A DNA stretch of 64,000 bases from Massilia eburnea (GCF_009720745.1 NZ_WNKX01000004.1:1-64000); one strand, 5' to 3'; numbered from the stretch's first letter, positions 15,729-24,791 are shown. Notes: a model not told the origin generated them from the letters alone. Made by a program: numbers and translations.

Positions 15729-16628
15729 TCACACCTGCTCGGCGAGGCAGGTCAGCAGCGCGCGCGCCGCTGCCGTCATACGGCGCTGCGGCGTGTAGAG
15801 CAGCGAGAAAGGACGGCTGCGCCCCTTCAGTGCCGGCAGCACTTCCACCAGTACGCCGCGTCGAAGGCGGTCTTGCGCGATGAAGCGGAAGGTCTGGCAG
15901 ATGCCCAGGCCTGCTTCCGCCAGCGATACCGTACCCAAGGCGTCGTCCGTTACCTGCAGCGCGGATTCCGGCGGCCAATCGAGTTCTTCTCCGTTGCGCA
16001 TGAATTGCCAGGGGAAGGTGCGGCCGGTGCTTGGGAGCTGGAAGGTGAGGCAGTCGTGCTGTGCCAGGGCGTCGAGGTTGCGCGGCAGGCCGCGCCGCTT
16101 TGCGTAGGCGGGCGCGCAGACCAGCACCAGTTCCGCGTCTTCCAGTTTGCGGGCGATCATGCCGCTGTCCTTCAATACGCCCTGGCGGATGGCGAAGTCG
16201 AAATTCTCTGCGGCCAGGTCGACGTTGCGGTTGGTGATATTCAACTCGACGCGCACTGCGGGATAGCGCTCGGCGAATTGCCGCAGCAGGGCAGGCAGGC
16301 GGTAGTGGCCGTAGGTAGTGGGCGCGCTGATGCGCAGGCGGCCCGTCACCTCGCCGCCTTTAGCCTGCACGGCGCGCTCGGCATCGTCGATGAGGCAGAG
16401 CGCGGTGCGCGTCTGCTCCAGGTAAAGGCTGCCGGCATCGGTCAGGCCCAGGCTGCGCGTGGTGCGGCGCAGCAGTTGGGTGCCAAGGCGCTTTTCCAGC
16501 CGCGCCAGCGCGCGGCTGACCACGGAGGGCGTGGTGGACAGGGCCACGGCGGCCGCCGTCAGCGAGCCGCGCTCGACGACCGTGACAAAGGTCTCGACAT
16601 CGCTCAGGTGATCGTATTTCCGGCTCAT
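15729..16628 (-). CDS. LysR-family transcriptional regulator
   Basis: Protein of 299 residues. The N-terminal helix-turn-helix reads DVETFVTVVERGSLTAAAVA and continues LSTTPSVVSRALARLEKRLG. The effector-binding half includes ITNRNVDLAAENFDFAIRQG, typical of the CrgA/AaeR-like subgroup. Divergent from the DJ-1/PfpI gene across about 97 bases. LysR proteins usually control the divergent neighbour, so that gene is the likely target. The inducer is unknown. Confidence 0.92.
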   Translation of the reverse strand: MSRKYDHLSDVETFVTVVERGSLTAAAVALSTTPSVVSRALARLEKRLGTQLLRRTTRSLGLTDAGSLYLEQTRTALCLIDDAERAVQAKGGEVTGRLRISAPTTYGHYRLPALLRQFAERYPAVRVELNITNRNVDLAAENFDFAIRQGVLKDSGMIARKLEDAELVLVCAPAYAKRRGLPRNLDALAQHDCLTFQLPSTGRTFPWQFMRNGEELDWPPESALQVTDDALGTVSLAEAGLGICQTFRFIAQDRLRRGVLVEVLPALKGRSRPFSLLYTPQRRMTAAARALLTCLAEQV

Positions 16629-16725
16629 TATTGCCTTTAAGGGAAAAATGGTTTGGCTGGGCGGTAGTTTATCGCCGTTGGAGGTTTGAATAAAGTAGCA
16701 CCATCAACTTCCCAAGGAGCTAACG

Positions 16726-17565
16726 ATGTTCAAGAAATTCACCGCAATCGCCCTTGCAGCCGCCGCATTGGGCGCCAGCGCTGCCCACGCCGGCAACGTG
16801 CTGGTCGTCCTGTCCGATGAGTCCACGCTGGACCTGAAGGCCGGCAAGACCTTCCAGACCGGCTTCTACCTGAACGAGCTGATGCAGCCCGTGAAGATGC
16901 TGCTGGACGCCGGCCATACCGTGACCTTCGCCACTCCGACCGGCAAAGCGCCTACCCTGGACAAGGGTTCGGTCAACGCCATGTTCTTCGGCGGCGACCA
17001 GGCCGCATTGGAAGCGCACCAGAAACTGCTGGAGCAGCTGCGCCTGACCGACAGCGCCAACTCGCCTGTCATCAGCCTGGCGCGCGTTGAGCAGCAGGGC
17101 TACGGCAAATACGATGCGGTCTACGTGCCGGGCGGCCACGCGCCGATGCAGGACTTGCTCACCAGCGCCGCTTTGGGTAAGGTGCTGGCCGCCTTCCACC
17201 AGGACGGCAAAACAACCGCGCTGGTATGCCATGGCCCGATCGCGCTGCTGTCGGCCATGCCGGACGCGAAAGGCTTCACGATGAAGCTGGCGCAAGGCGC
17301 GACGCCAACGCAGCCGAAGTGGATCTACTCCGGCTACAAGGTGACCGTCTTCACCAACGATGAAGAGGAAGCGTCCAAGGGCCAGCTGGGTGGCGGCGAA
17401 ATGAAGTTCTACCCGGAGACCGCGCTGGTAAAGGCTGGCCTTACCTTCTCCAAAGCCCCCAACTGGCAGGGCAATATGGTGACGGACCGCGAACTGGTCA
17501 CCGGCCAGAACCCTGCATCGGCGCCACTGGTGGGCAAGGAATTGCTGGCGCGGCTGCAAAAGTAA
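16726..17565 (+). CDS. Exported DJ-1/PfpI family protein
   Basis: Protein of 279 residues with a signal peptide (MFKKFTAIALAAAALGASAA). The DJ-1/PfpI fold is shown by DAVYVPGGHAPMQDL and the nucleophile elbow TALVCHGPIALL, with the reactive cysteine near residue 167. Family members act as glyoxalases, deglycase-like or chaperone proteins. An exported form is less usual. AAGGAG precedes the start. The divergent LysR gene probably regulates it, and a DUF4241-like gene follows after 12 bases. Confidence 0.88.
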   Translation: MFKKFTAIALAAAALGASAAHAGNVLVVLSDESTLDLKAGKTFQTGFYLNELMQPVKMLLDAGHTVTFATPTGKAPTLDKGSVNAMFFGGDQAALEAHQKLLEQLRLTDSANSPVISLARVEQQGYGKYDAVYVPGGHAPMQDLLTSAALGKVLAAFHQDGKTTALVCHGPIALLSAMPDAKGFTMKLAQGATPTQPKWIYSGYKVTVFTNDEEEASKGQLGGGEMKFYPETALVKAGLTFSKAPNWQGNMVTDRELVTGQNPASAPLVGKELLARLQK

Positions 17566-17577
17566 TATGATGGGCGC

Positions 17578-18141
17578 ATGAGTTACGCGCCAAACCCCGA
17601 AGGACTGCGCTCCGCCTTTGCCGCGGAGCGCTTTTCGTTTGAAGAGACCTCTGTGCAGTTCGCGCTGGTGGAAGCCGGCCGGCTGACGGTCGCCAATGGC
17701 AGGATCGCCGCCGGCGACACGCAGGCTGATCCCGCGCCGGAACCTTTCACGCAGTGCGTGCCGAATGGCGAATTTCCCGTCACGCTGGCGCTGGCGCGCT
17801 TCGAGAATGGCGAAGAGCGCATCGCATATGCACGCGTACTGCTCGATGGCGCAGCTCCTGCACACTGGTATCCCGCACTCACCGCCGACCAGGATGCGCG
17901 CACGCTGAATGATGGCGAAATGTTCGGCTACGCCGTGGCATCGGGGAGCGCCTGCTTCGCCAGCGGCGACAGCAGCGTCGAATTCTCAGTTGGCGCCGGC
18001 CTTTATCCTTCTTATTTTGCTTACGATGGCGCCGGCCGCGTGACCGCACTGGTCACTGATTTTGCCGTCGTGCCGGGAATCCGCGACCTGCCGGGGCCGC
18101 GCCGCAGCTGGTGGAATCGCGTACTTTTCTTCTGGAAGTGA
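17578..18141 (+). CDS. DUF4241-like protein
   Basis: Protein of 187 residues without a signal peptide. The central segment FPVTLALARFENGEERIAYA and the C-terminal AGLYPSYFAYDGAGRVTALV followed by TDFAVV fit the DUF4241 family as I know it. Function is unknown. It lies 12 bases after the DJ-1/PfpI gene and probably shares its transcript. Confidence 0.6.
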   Translation: MSYAPNPEGLRSAFAAERFSFEETSVQFALVEAGRLTVANGRIAAGDTQADPAPEPFTQCVPNGEFPVTLALARFENGEERIAYARVLLDGAAPAHWYPALTADQDARTLNDGEMFGYAVASGSACFASGDSSVEFSVGAGLYPSYFAYDGAGRVTALVTDFAVVPGIRDLPGPRRSWWNRVLFFWK

Positions 18142-18186
18142 GAATCTGCCAGATTTAAGCGCCTTGCTGCCGGGTAAGATAGCGGT

Positions 18187-18744
18187 ATGGATGCTCTTTC
18201 GACCAATGAACGCGTTTTATGGCAAGGCGTTCCGCGCCAAGGCCTGATGCTGCGCGGCGCAGATGTCCTGATGATTCCATTCAGCCTGCTGTGGGGCGGT
18301 TTCAGCCTGTTCCTCGAATACTCGGTGATGCGCTCCGATGCGCCGATGGTGCTGCGCCTGTGGAGCATTCCTTTCGTGCTGATGGGCGCTTATATGGTCG
18401 GCGGCCGCTTCGTTATCGAAGCCTGGCAGCGCGCAAGGACCGAATATGTGGTGACCAATGAACGCATCATTATCCGTTCCGGCATTTTGCGCCGCCGCGC
18501 GCAAAGCCTGGAACTGCGCGCGCTGGGCGATTTTGCCTTGACGGAAAATAACAAGGGCGAAGGGACAATTTCTTTCGGCGTGTCGGCTGCGGGCACCCGC
18601 TTCACCGGCCTGGCTGCCTGGCCGGGCGACAATACGATTCCACGCTTCGACACCATTGCGGATGCAGGCAAGGTGTACGAGATCATTCGCAAAGCGCACT
18701 ACGCGGCCGGCCACACGCGGCCATTCGGGCAACGCCTGGGTTGA
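18187..18744 (+). CDS. Membrane protein with bacterial PH domain
   Basis: Protein of 185 residues. Two hydrophobic segments (DVLMIPFSLLWGGFSLFLEY and LRLWSIPFVLMGAYMVGG) are followed by EYVVTNERIIIRSGILRRRA, the hallmark start of a bacterial PH (DUF304-type) domain. The protein is probably held in the inner membrane with the PH domain in the cytoplasm. Function unknown. Confidence 0.75.
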   Translation: MDALSTNERVLWQGVPRQGLMLRGADVLMIPFSLLWGGFSLFLEYSVMRSDAPMVLRLWSIPFVLMGAYMVGGRFVIEAWQRARTEYVVTNERIIIRSGILRRRAQSLELRALGDFALTENNKGEGTISFGVSAAGTRFTGLAAWPGDNTIPRFDTIADAGKVYEIIRKAHYAAGHTRPFGQRLG

Positions 18745-18905
18745 TGCGTATCGTTTGCGCTGCCGACGAGCAAGCCGCAAGCGAGCGCTATGAAAATTAG
18801 CTTCATGTTCGCCACCACAAAGCCGCGTGATCGCCGCAGATCGCAGCACGGCCCTTGCGGCGGCGCAAAACTGGCAACTTCGGAACGCCGCAGCTAACAT
18901 GAAGC

Positions 18906-19085
18906 ATGGTCAGCAAACGACAAATCGAGCGCCTGCCGCCGCTGAATAGCGAACCGGAGCTTGCTCAGCCGGGCGTCCCGCCCCACCTGCGTTCACCTGG
19001 CCAGCCGGGCTATCCGCAGGCGAGGGAACTGGAGCGGCTGCGGCGCAAGCACCTTATCTGCCTGCGTAAGCTCAGCCGCAAATAA
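18906..19085 (+). CDS. Small basic protein, hypothetical
   Basis: A 59-codon frame starting MVSKRQIERLPPLNSEPELA and ending LRRKHLICLRKLSRK, rich in Pro, Arg and Leu. Its stop codon lies directly against the stop codon of the convergent DUF2145 gene, and the frame fills an otherwise empty gap. No clear ribosome binding site is seen and no family is recognised, so this is tentative. Confidence 0.3.
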   Translation: MVSKRQIERLPPLNSEPELAQPGVPPHLRSPGQPGYPQARELERLRRKHLICLRKLSRK

Positions 19086-19859
19086 TCACAGTTCGAGAAT
19101 CTGCGCGCCACGATCGTGGCTGCGCACGAACTGTTCGATCCCATCTACCGTCACGGTATCGAAGTGGCCACGCAGGCGCGGCCCGGTCGGGTGATCGTCA
19201 AATGCCACATTGGCGCGGAACAGGCGGGCGCCGACGCGCGCGCCCAGCCCAACGTCTACGCCGACAGGGTGAAAGCCCGCTTCAGCAAGCCACTGCTGCG
19301 CCTCGGCGCGCGTCTCCACCTTGCCTGGGGGCGCGCTGGCTGCGGCCAGCGTCTCCAATGCCCACTGGTTGGAGTTCTGGTAGCGGGTGGAGAAGGCGTA
19401 GGCCAGCATGCTGTAGTTCGCTTCGTGCAGGCGCAGCGGCGTGCGCGATGCGAGTACCTGCGCCAGCCGTTGCTGCACTTCGGGCGAAGGCAGCATCACC
19501 AGCGCCTGGTAGCGATACAGGCCGCTCATGAAGAAGTTGCCCAAGCCGTCGTTGTACAGCGCGGAATCGGCGGTGCCGCAATCGTTCAGCAACTGCACCA
19601 CGACCCAGCGTCCGGCAGGGTGATCGCGCCATGCCAGGCCGACGTGGGAATAACGCAAGCCGTACTGCGACAGGTTCTGTCCTGCGCGCGCAATGATCGC
19701 CACTTGCGCGCCGCTGGCATCGAGTGCCTGCATGCTGCGCTCGGCAAGGTCCAGTGAGCGCCGGACTTCATCCACCGTCATGGGTTTCGGCTCGCAGTTC
19801 TGGCCGGCGTGGGCGATCGCCGCGGCGAGCAGCAGCATGGCTGCCAAGAGGCGCTTCAT
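19086..19859 (-). CDS. DUF2145 family exported protein
   Basis: Protein of 257 residues with a signal peptide (MKRLLAAMLLLAAAIAHAGQ). The DUF2145 pattern is seen in YSHVGLAWRDHPAGRWVVVQ, LLNDCGTADSALYNDGLGNF and HEANYSMLAYAFSTRYQNSN. The invariant His, Cys and Asp suggest a hydrolase-like (NlpC/P60-related) fold, but the function is not known. The gene starts three bases after the stop of the small exported protein upstream, so the two form an operon. Confidence 0.8.
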   Translation of the reverse strand: MKRLLAAMLLLAAAIAHAGQNCEPKPMTVDEVRRSLDLAERSMQALDASGAQVAIIARAGQNLSQYGLRYSHVGLAWRDHPAGRWVVVQLLNDCGTADSALYNDGLGNFFMSGLYRYQALVMLPSPEVQQRLAQVLASRTPLRLHEANYSMLAYAFSTRYQNSNQWALETLAAASAPPGKVETRAEAQQWLAEAGFHPVGVDVGLGARVGARLFRANVAFDDHPTGPRLRGHFDTVTVDGIEQFVRSHDRGAQILEL

Positions 19860-19862
19860 CGC

Positions 19863-20261
19863 TTAGCTCACGCGGCTATGGTGCAGCAGCGCTTTGCCCG
19901 CCTCGTTCGGCAGGAAAGCGATGACCTGGCCTGACACGACGAGCGCGTGGCCCGCCGACATGGCTACGACGCTGACGGCGGTTCCGGCTGCGACAGAAAC
20001 GCCTTCCAGCGCCTTGCCGCTGAACTGCACGCTGGCCTTGCTGCCATCGCCGGCGGCTTTCAGCACGACGACGACGCTGTCGCCCACGACTTCAACCGAT
20101 TCGACCACCAGCGCACCGGCGCCCGATACCGTCAGCGCGGAACCGGCTACCACGACGGCGGACAGGCCGCTGGCGCCGTTGCTCAATGTTTGCGAATCGC
20201 CTTCCGCCTGGCTGGCGGTGCACGCCATGGCGAGCATGGTGGCGATCAGGACGCGTTTCAT
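19863..20261 (-). CDS. Small exported valine/alanine-rich protein
   Basis: Protein of 132 residues. A signal peptide (MKRVLIATMLAMACTASQAE) is followed by repeated hydrophobic beta-strand-like segments (SALTVSGAGALVVESVEVVG, DSVVVVLKAAGDGSKASVQF). It may be a small beta-sandwich. Translation probably starts at 20261, where the signal peptide begins. Paired with the DUF2145 gene downstream. No function known. Confidence 0.65.
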   Translation of the reverse strand: MKRVLIATMLAMACTASQAEGDSQTLSNGASGLSAVVVAGSALTVSGAGALVVESVEVVGDSVVVVLKAAGDGSKASVQFSGKALEGVSVAAGTAVSVVAMSAGHALVVSGQVIAFLPNEAGKALLHHSRVS

Positions 20262-20364
20262 TTCGTACTCCTGTGGATGAAAGTGCGGCAATCTTGGCGC
20301 GGACCCGCGCCTGGGGCAACCGCGGTCCGCACTGTAGCGCCCGGCCATGCTGGTGGTATCATAA

Positions 20365-20383
20365 TCCGATACCAATTATCGGA
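20365..20383. promoter_or_regulatory. Palindromic operator before the XRE regulator
   Basis: TCCGATA CCAAT TATCGGA, a perfect 7-base inverted repeat with a 5-base centre, ends eight bases before the XRE start codon. The position suggests autorepression by the encoded helix-turn-helix protein. Confidence 0.6.
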
Positions 20384-20391
20384 ATTGCATT

Positions 20392-21123
20392 ATGTCCAAC
20401 GTCAGCCGCCTGGTTGAAGCACTCAAACGCCAGCTCAAGGCGCGCGGCATTACCTACGCCGCGCTGGGCCAGGAAATCGGCCTGTCCGAACCGAGCATCA
20501 AGCGTATGTTCGCGGCCCGCAATTTCACGCTGGAGCGGCTGGAGCAGGTGCTGGCCGTGCTGGACATGGACTTTGCCGAACTGGCGCAAGCCAGTGCCGA
20601 TACGCCGCAGCTGATATCGCAGCTCACCTATGCGCAGGAAAAGGAAATCATCAGCGACACCAAGCTGCTGGTGGTGGCCGTGCTGGCACTGAACCAGGTG
20701 CCGATCGAGGAAGTGGTGGCCAATTACAAGATCAGCGCCGCGGAAGCGACGGCCTGCCTGCTAAGGCTGGACAAGATCGGCTTCCTGATGCTCAAGCCGA
20801 ACAACAAGGTCAAGCTGCTGGTGTCGCGTACCTTCAGCTGGCTGCCGAATGGCCCGATCCAGGCTTTCTTCCGCGAAGAGGCATATGGCGACTATTTCGA
20901 TAGCCGTTTCGACGGCCATCATGAGGTGCAGCGGCTGGTGAGCGTGATGCTGTCGCAGCAATCGACGCGCGCCTTGCTGGAACGTTTGAAGCAGGTGGCG
21001 GACGAATTCTCGCTGCAGCACCAGGATGATGCGCGGCTGCCGTGGGAGCAGCGCCGCGCCGTGACCATCATGCTGGCTGCGCGCCCGTGGATACCGAAAG
21101 CATTCCGGGCGCTGCAGCGCTAA
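20392..21123 (+). CDS. XRE-family transcriptional regulator
   Basis: Protein of 243 residues. A Cro/C1-type helix-turn-helix (ITYAALGQEIGLSEPSIKRM) covers residues 20-65. The C-terminal part (about 85-243) is a helical domain of unknown ligand. The full-length sensor region makes it a stand-alone regulator rather than an antitoxin. A perfect palindrome lies directly upstream of the start. Convergent with the M14 gene 13 bases away. Confidence 0.85.
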   Translation: MSNVSRLVEALKRQLKARGITYAALGQEIGLSEPSIKRMFAARNFTLERLEQVLAVLDMDFAELAQASADTPQLISQLTYAQEKEIISDTKLLVVAVLALNQVPIEEVVANYKISAAEATACLLRLDKIGFLMLKPNNKVKLLVSRTFSWLPNGPIQAFFREEAYGDYFDSRFDGHHEVQRLVSVMLSQQSTRALLERLKQVADEFSLQHQDDARLPWEQRRAVTIMLAARPWIPKAFRALQR

Positions 21124-21136
21124 GCGGCGTAAAGGC

Positions 21137-22264
21137 TTAGAAGTTGCGCAGGGTGCGCAGGATAGCTTGCAGCACGTCAGCACCCAGCTTGGCGGAGCGG
21201 GCGCCATTCCAGCCTACCAGTTCGTCCGGATCGTTGGCGTTGTCCTTGAACGGCAGTTCCAGGGTCAGCGACAGGCAGCCGAACAGGTGGGTGATGTGCG
21301 GCGAACCCATGGTCAGCACTTCCGGCGTGTAGGGCGAGTCAGGGTAGCCGTGTTCCGATTGGAAGTCCGGCGACGCCAGCTTGAAGTCGGCGATGAACTT
21401 TTCCTGCGCGGCCTTCTGCTCCCTGGTGAAGTTCGGCAGGGCATCGCTGCCGGCCACGAAGACGTACGGCAGGCCTTCGTCGCCGTGCACGTCCAGGAAC
21501 AGGTCGCAGCCGATTTCCTTCATCTTCTCTTTGACCAGGAAGACTTCCGGCGAACGCTCCATGGTCGGCTCGTTCCACTCGCGGTTCAGGTTGGCGCCGG
21601 CGGCATTGGTGCGCAGGTTGCCGCGCACGGAGCCGTCCGGGTTCATGTTCGGCACCACGTAGAAGCAAGCGTCCTGCAGGCATTGGCGGGCGTATGGATT
21701 GGCCGCGTCGAGCAGGGCTTCGACCATGCCTTCCACGAACCATTCAGCCATGGTTTCGCCAGGGTGCTGGCGGGCGATGACCCACACCTTTTTCTCGGCC
21801 TGCTGGTCGCCGATCACCAGCATGTTCATGTCGCGGCCTTCCACGGTGCTGCCCAGGTCCACCAGTTCGGTCAGCGGGTGCAACTGCGCGGAGTCCAGCA
21901 GGGACAGGTGGCGTTCCCACGAATACGGCTCGAAATAGGCGTAGTAGACGGAATCATGTTCCGGCGCGTGCTCGATGGTCATCACATCGCCATCGAAGGA
22001 AGTCGGTACACGGAACCAGTTATCGCGGTCGTAGGAAGCGACGGCGTTGTAGCCCTTCCAGCCCTCGGCATACGCGGCCTTGCCGGCGTTCAGGAAACGG
22101 ATGGTCAGAGGCACCGCTTGCGCGCCCTGCACACGGAAATAGAACCACTGGATGATGTCCGCGTGGGAGTCCTTGCGGATATTGACGTCGATATCGCCAG
22201 CGGAGGTAACGCTGACCACATCGATGGCGCCAGCATCGAACTGGCTGCTGATTTTGATAGACAT
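21137..22264 (-). CDS. M14 family carboxypeptidase, cytosolic (AGBL/CCP-like)
   Basis: Protein of 375 residues without signal peptide. An N-terminal beta-sandwich typical of the M14 cytosolic branch (about 1-120) precedes the catalytic domain. Zinc ligands are in RQHPGETMAEWF (HxxE) and LDVHGDEGLPYVF (His), and the catalytic Glu in LSLTLELPFKDN. Eukaryotic relatives trim glutamate from tubulin tails. The bacterial substrate is unknown. The ATG at 22264 begins the conserved region. The inverted repeat at 22335-22440 lies just upstream. Confidence 0.88.
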   Translation of the reverse strand: MSIKISSQFDAGAIDVVSVTSAGDIDVNIRKDSHADIIQWFYFRVQGAQAVPLTIRFLNAGKAAYAEGWKGYNAVASYDRDNWFRVPTSFDGDVMTIEHAPEHDSVYYAYFEPYSWERHLSLLDSAQLHPLTELVDLGSTVEGRDMNMLVIGDQQAEKKVWVIARQHPGETMAEWFVEGMVEALLDAANPYARQCLQDACFYVVPNMNPDGSVRGNLRTNAAGANLNREWNEPTMERSPEVFLVKEKMKEIGCDLFLDVHGDEGLPYVFVAGSDALPNFTREQKAAQEKFIADFKLASPDFQSEHGYPDSPYTPEVLTMGSPHITHLFGCLSLTLELPFKDNANDPDELVGWNGARSAKLGADVLQAILRTLRNF

Positions 22265-22334
22265 TGTGTGTCCTGTCGGAAAAAGGGGCGCCGTCGCGCG
22301 AAGCCCGACATGATACACCACCCCCTACAGCCGC

Positions 22335-22440
22335 GCTCGTGTCCCACCCTGGGGTCACACCCGAAATGAGACACAAGCCCAACCGTGGTCACGGTTGGGC
22401 TTGTGTCTCATTTCGGGTGTGACCCCAGGGGGACACGAGC
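22335..22440. repeat. Long inverted repeat between paaX and the M14 gene
   Basis: Two arms of about 52 bases pair almost perfectly around a two-base centre (AACCGTG-GT-CACGGTT), with a two-base bulge near the outer ends. Each arm carries GGGGTCACACCCGAAATGAG and CTTGTGTCTC-type sequence, akin to the GTGTC...GACAC repeats found elsewhere in the window. It lies 5 bases after the paaX stop and may terminate paaX. Confidence 0.75.
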
Positions 22441-22444
22441 TCTG

Positions 22445-23374
22445 CTATTGGCCGCTGAAGCGCTGGTAGAAGCTGGCCTCGGGGTGCGGGGCGCTTGGGT
22501 CTTCGCGCTGCAGGGCGGCGAGGATGTGTTGCTCGGCGGGGGCTTGCAGCTGACGGTAGAGCTGGCTGGCCAGTTCGTAGGCGCGGGCGCCGGGCCAGGG
22601 CTCGGGCAGCAGCTCGATCGGCAATTGCGGGTCGTGCAGCTGCACGCGGCGGTAGGCGTGGATCAGCAGGGTGCGCAGGACGAAGGCTTGCTCGGGGTCG
22701 ATGCCTGCCGTTCCTGCTTCGTCCAGCAGCGCAGGCAGGCTCCCGAACTGGGCGGCGAATTTTTCGTAGCCTGCGATCACCTCGCTCAGGTCCCAGCCTT
22801 CGGCGATCATTTCGCCCAGCGGGCGCGCGCGCAGGCCGGGCACTTCGCTCGCTTGGACCACGTACACTTTGTGCAGCAGGCTAAGGCGCGTCAGCAGGGC
22901 TTCCAGGGCTTCGATGTCGCCGGCGGGATGGCCGGCGATTCCTGGCGCGATCACGCTATAGCCTTCCCACAACAACTCCTTGCGCAGCTGGCTGCGCGCC
23001 GGCGCGTCCAGCCCGTCGGCGGCCAGCACCAGGGTCCACTGGCCGTTCCAGTGCACGTTCAGAGGGGCGTAGATGCGGCGGAAGGCGCGGCTGAAGCGGC
23101 GCATGGCGTCGGGCGTGATGGCGTAGCTGCTGCGGCGGCCGTCGCGCTGGGCGCCCAGCCAGCCTTCCTGCGCCAGCCGGAAAACGGAGGTGCGCAGCAG
23201 GCGGTCGTTCACGCCGAAGGGGGCCAGCAGCTCGATCAGGCTGCCCGTCCACACCATGCCGCCGTGCGGGACGATGGCATCGCCGAAGATGGTCATGACC
23301 AGCGATTTGGAGCGTGGCGGGTCGCTGGCCAGGAATTCTTCAATCCAGCCATTGATTTTCTGGTTTTTTTGCAT
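22445..23374 (-). CDS. paaX: Phenylacetate repressor PaaX
   Basis: Protein of 309 residues, normal for PaaX. The N-terminal winged helix (SLIELLAPFGVNDRLLRTSV then FRLAQEGWLGAQRDGRRSSY) and the PaaX-type core with its C-terminal region are all present. PaaX represses paa operons and is released by phenylacetyl-CoA. The gene is divergent from paaA, with repeated sequences in between that suit an operator. Confidence 0.92.
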   Translation of the reverse strand: MQKNQKINGWIEEFLASDPPRSKSLVMTIFGDAIVPHGGMVWTGSLIELLAPFGVNDRLLRTSVFRLAQEGWLGAQRDGRRSSYAITPDAMRRFSRAFRRIYAPLNVHWNGQWTLVLAADGLDAPARSQLRKELLWEGYSVIAPGIAGHPAGDIEALEALLTRLSLLHKVYVVQASEVPGLRARPLGEMIAEGWDLSEVIAGYEKFAAQFGSLPALLDEAGTAGIDPEQAFVLRTLLIHAYRRVQLHDPQLPIELLPEPWPGARAYELASQLYRQLQAPAEQHILAALQREDPSAPHPEASFYQRFSGQ

Positions 23375-23376
23375 AG

Positions 23377-23460
23377 ACCGATTTTATACACTGTCATTGA
23401 TCTGGATACAGAATTTTTAAATGACACACAAAATTCGTTTGCAAATCCGATTTTGTATCG
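23377..23460. promoter_or_regulatory. PaaX operator/promoter region
   Basis: The AT-rich gap between paaX and paaA contains CCGATTTTATACA (23378-23390) and CCGATTTTGTATCG (23447-23460) as direct repeats. GATACAGAATTTTT (23405-23418) is an inverted partner of the second. The spaced inverted pair is a fitting PaaX dimer target controlling both promoters. This is judged from position and symmetry only. Confidence 0.5.
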
Positions 23461-23496
23461 TATTATGAGTCTATCCCGAACAAGGAGGCCCTCCTT

Positions 23497-24486
23497 ATGT
23501 ACGCACAAATGGTGGAAACCGGCCTGAAGAAGGTCCAGACCGTAGAAGATATGGACGCGCAGGAGCGCGAGTTCCAGGCGCGCATCGACGCCGGTATCAA
23601 GATCGAGCCGAAAGACTGGATGCCGGAGGCTTACCGCAAGACCCTGATCCGCCAGATCTCCCAGCACGCCCACTCCGAAATCGTCGGGCAGTTGCCTGAA
23701 GGTAACTGGGTGACCCGCGCGCCGACCTTGAAGCGCAAATCCATCCTGCTGGCCAAAATCCAGGATGAAGCGGGCCATGGCCTCTATCTGTACAGCGCCG
23801 CAGAAACCCTGGGCGTATCGCGCGATGAACTGCTGGCGGCCCTGCATAGCGGCAAAGCCAAGTACTCGTCGATCTTCAATTATCCGACCCTGAGCTGGGC
23901 CGATATGGGCGCCATCGGCTGGCTGGTGGATGGTTCGGCCATCATCAACCAGATCCCGCTGTGCCGCTGCTCTTACGGCCCGTACTCGCGCGCCATGATC
24001 CGCGTCTGCAAGGAGGAGTCCTTCCACGCGCGCCAGGGCTACGACATCATGATGTCGCTGGCCAAGGGCACGCCGGAGCAGAAGGCGATGGCGCAGGATG
24101 CGCTGAACCGCTGGTGGTGGCCATCTCTGATGATGTTCGGCCCTTCCGATGCGGCTTCCGTCAACAGCGCGCAATCGAGCGCATGGCGCATCAAGCTGTT
24201 CTCCAACGATGAACTGCGCCAGCGCATGGTCGACCAGACCGTGCCGCAAGCCGAATTCCTGGGCCTGACCATCCCCGACCCTGACTTGAAGTGGAACGAG
24301 GAGCGCGGCTCCTACGACTTCGGTGAAATCGATTGGGAAGAATTCCACCAGGTCCTGAAGGGCAATGGCCCTTGCAACCGCGAGCGCCTGCGCACCCGCG
24401 TCAAAGCCTACGAAGACGGCGCATGGTTCCGCGACGCGCTGGTAGCCTACGCCGACAAACACAATAAGGAGCAGGCTGCGGCCTGA
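23497..24486 (+). CDS. paaA: Phenylacetyl-CoA 1,2-epoxidase catalytic subunit PaaA
   Basis: Protein of 329 residues, the di-iron oxygenase subunit that turns phenylacetyl-CoA into its ring 1,2-epoxide. Di-iron ligands are visible in [17 protein letters not shown] and in [15 protein letters not shown]. It works in a complex with PaaC, with PaaB bridging and PaaE as reductase, in the cytoplasm. AAGGAGG precedes the start. First gene of a long operon, controlled by the divergent PaaX. Confidence 0.97.
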   Translation: MYAQMVETGLKKVQTVEDMDAQEREFQARIDAGIKIEPKDWMPEAYRKTLIRQISQHAHSEIVGQLPEGNWVTRAPTLKRKSILLAKIQDEAGHGLYLYSAAETLGVSRDELLAALHSGKAKYSSIFNYPTLSWADMGAIGWLVDGSAIINQIPLCRCSYGPYSRAMIRVCKEESFHARQGYDIMMSLAKGTPEQKAMAQDALNRWWWPSLMMFGPSDAASVNSAQSSAWRIKLFSNDELRQRMVDQTVPQAEFLGLTIPDPDLKWNEERGSYDFGEIDWEEFHQVLKGNGPCNRERLRTRVKAYEDGAWFRDALVAYADKHNKEQAAA

Positions 24487-24497
24487 GAGGAGACAAG

Positions 24498-24782
24498 ATG
24501 AGCAAAGAATGGCCACTGTGGGAAGTCTTCATTCGCAGCCAGCACGGCCTGGCGCACAAGCATGTGGGCAGCCTGCATGCACCGGATGCGGAGATGGCAG
24601 TCAATAACGCGCGCGACGTCTACACCCGCCGCAATGAAGGCGTGAGCATCTGGGTGGTGCGCGCTTCCGACATCGTCGCCAGCGCGCCGGCCGACAAGGG
24701 CCCGCTGTTCGAGCCTTCCAACAGCAAGGTGTATCGCCACCCGACCTTCTTCCCGATGCCGGAAGAAGTGAAGAACCTGTAA
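24498..24782 (+). CDS. paaB: Phenylacetyl-CoA epoxidase subunit PaaB
   Basis: Protein of 94 residues, the usual length. It begins MSKEWPLWEVFIRSQHGLAH and includes the family pattern HVGSLHAPDAEMAVNNARDV. PaaB bridges PaaAC heterodimers in the multicomponent monooxygenase and has no catalytic site. A GAGGAG-like ribosome binding site lies within the 11-base gap after paaA. Confidence 0.96.
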   Translation: MSKEWPLWEVFIRSQHGLAHKHVGSLHAPDAEMAVNNARDVYTRRNEGVSIWVVRASDIVASAPADKGPLFEPSNSKVYRHPTFFPMPEEVKNL

Positions 24783-24791
24783 GGCTGCGAC

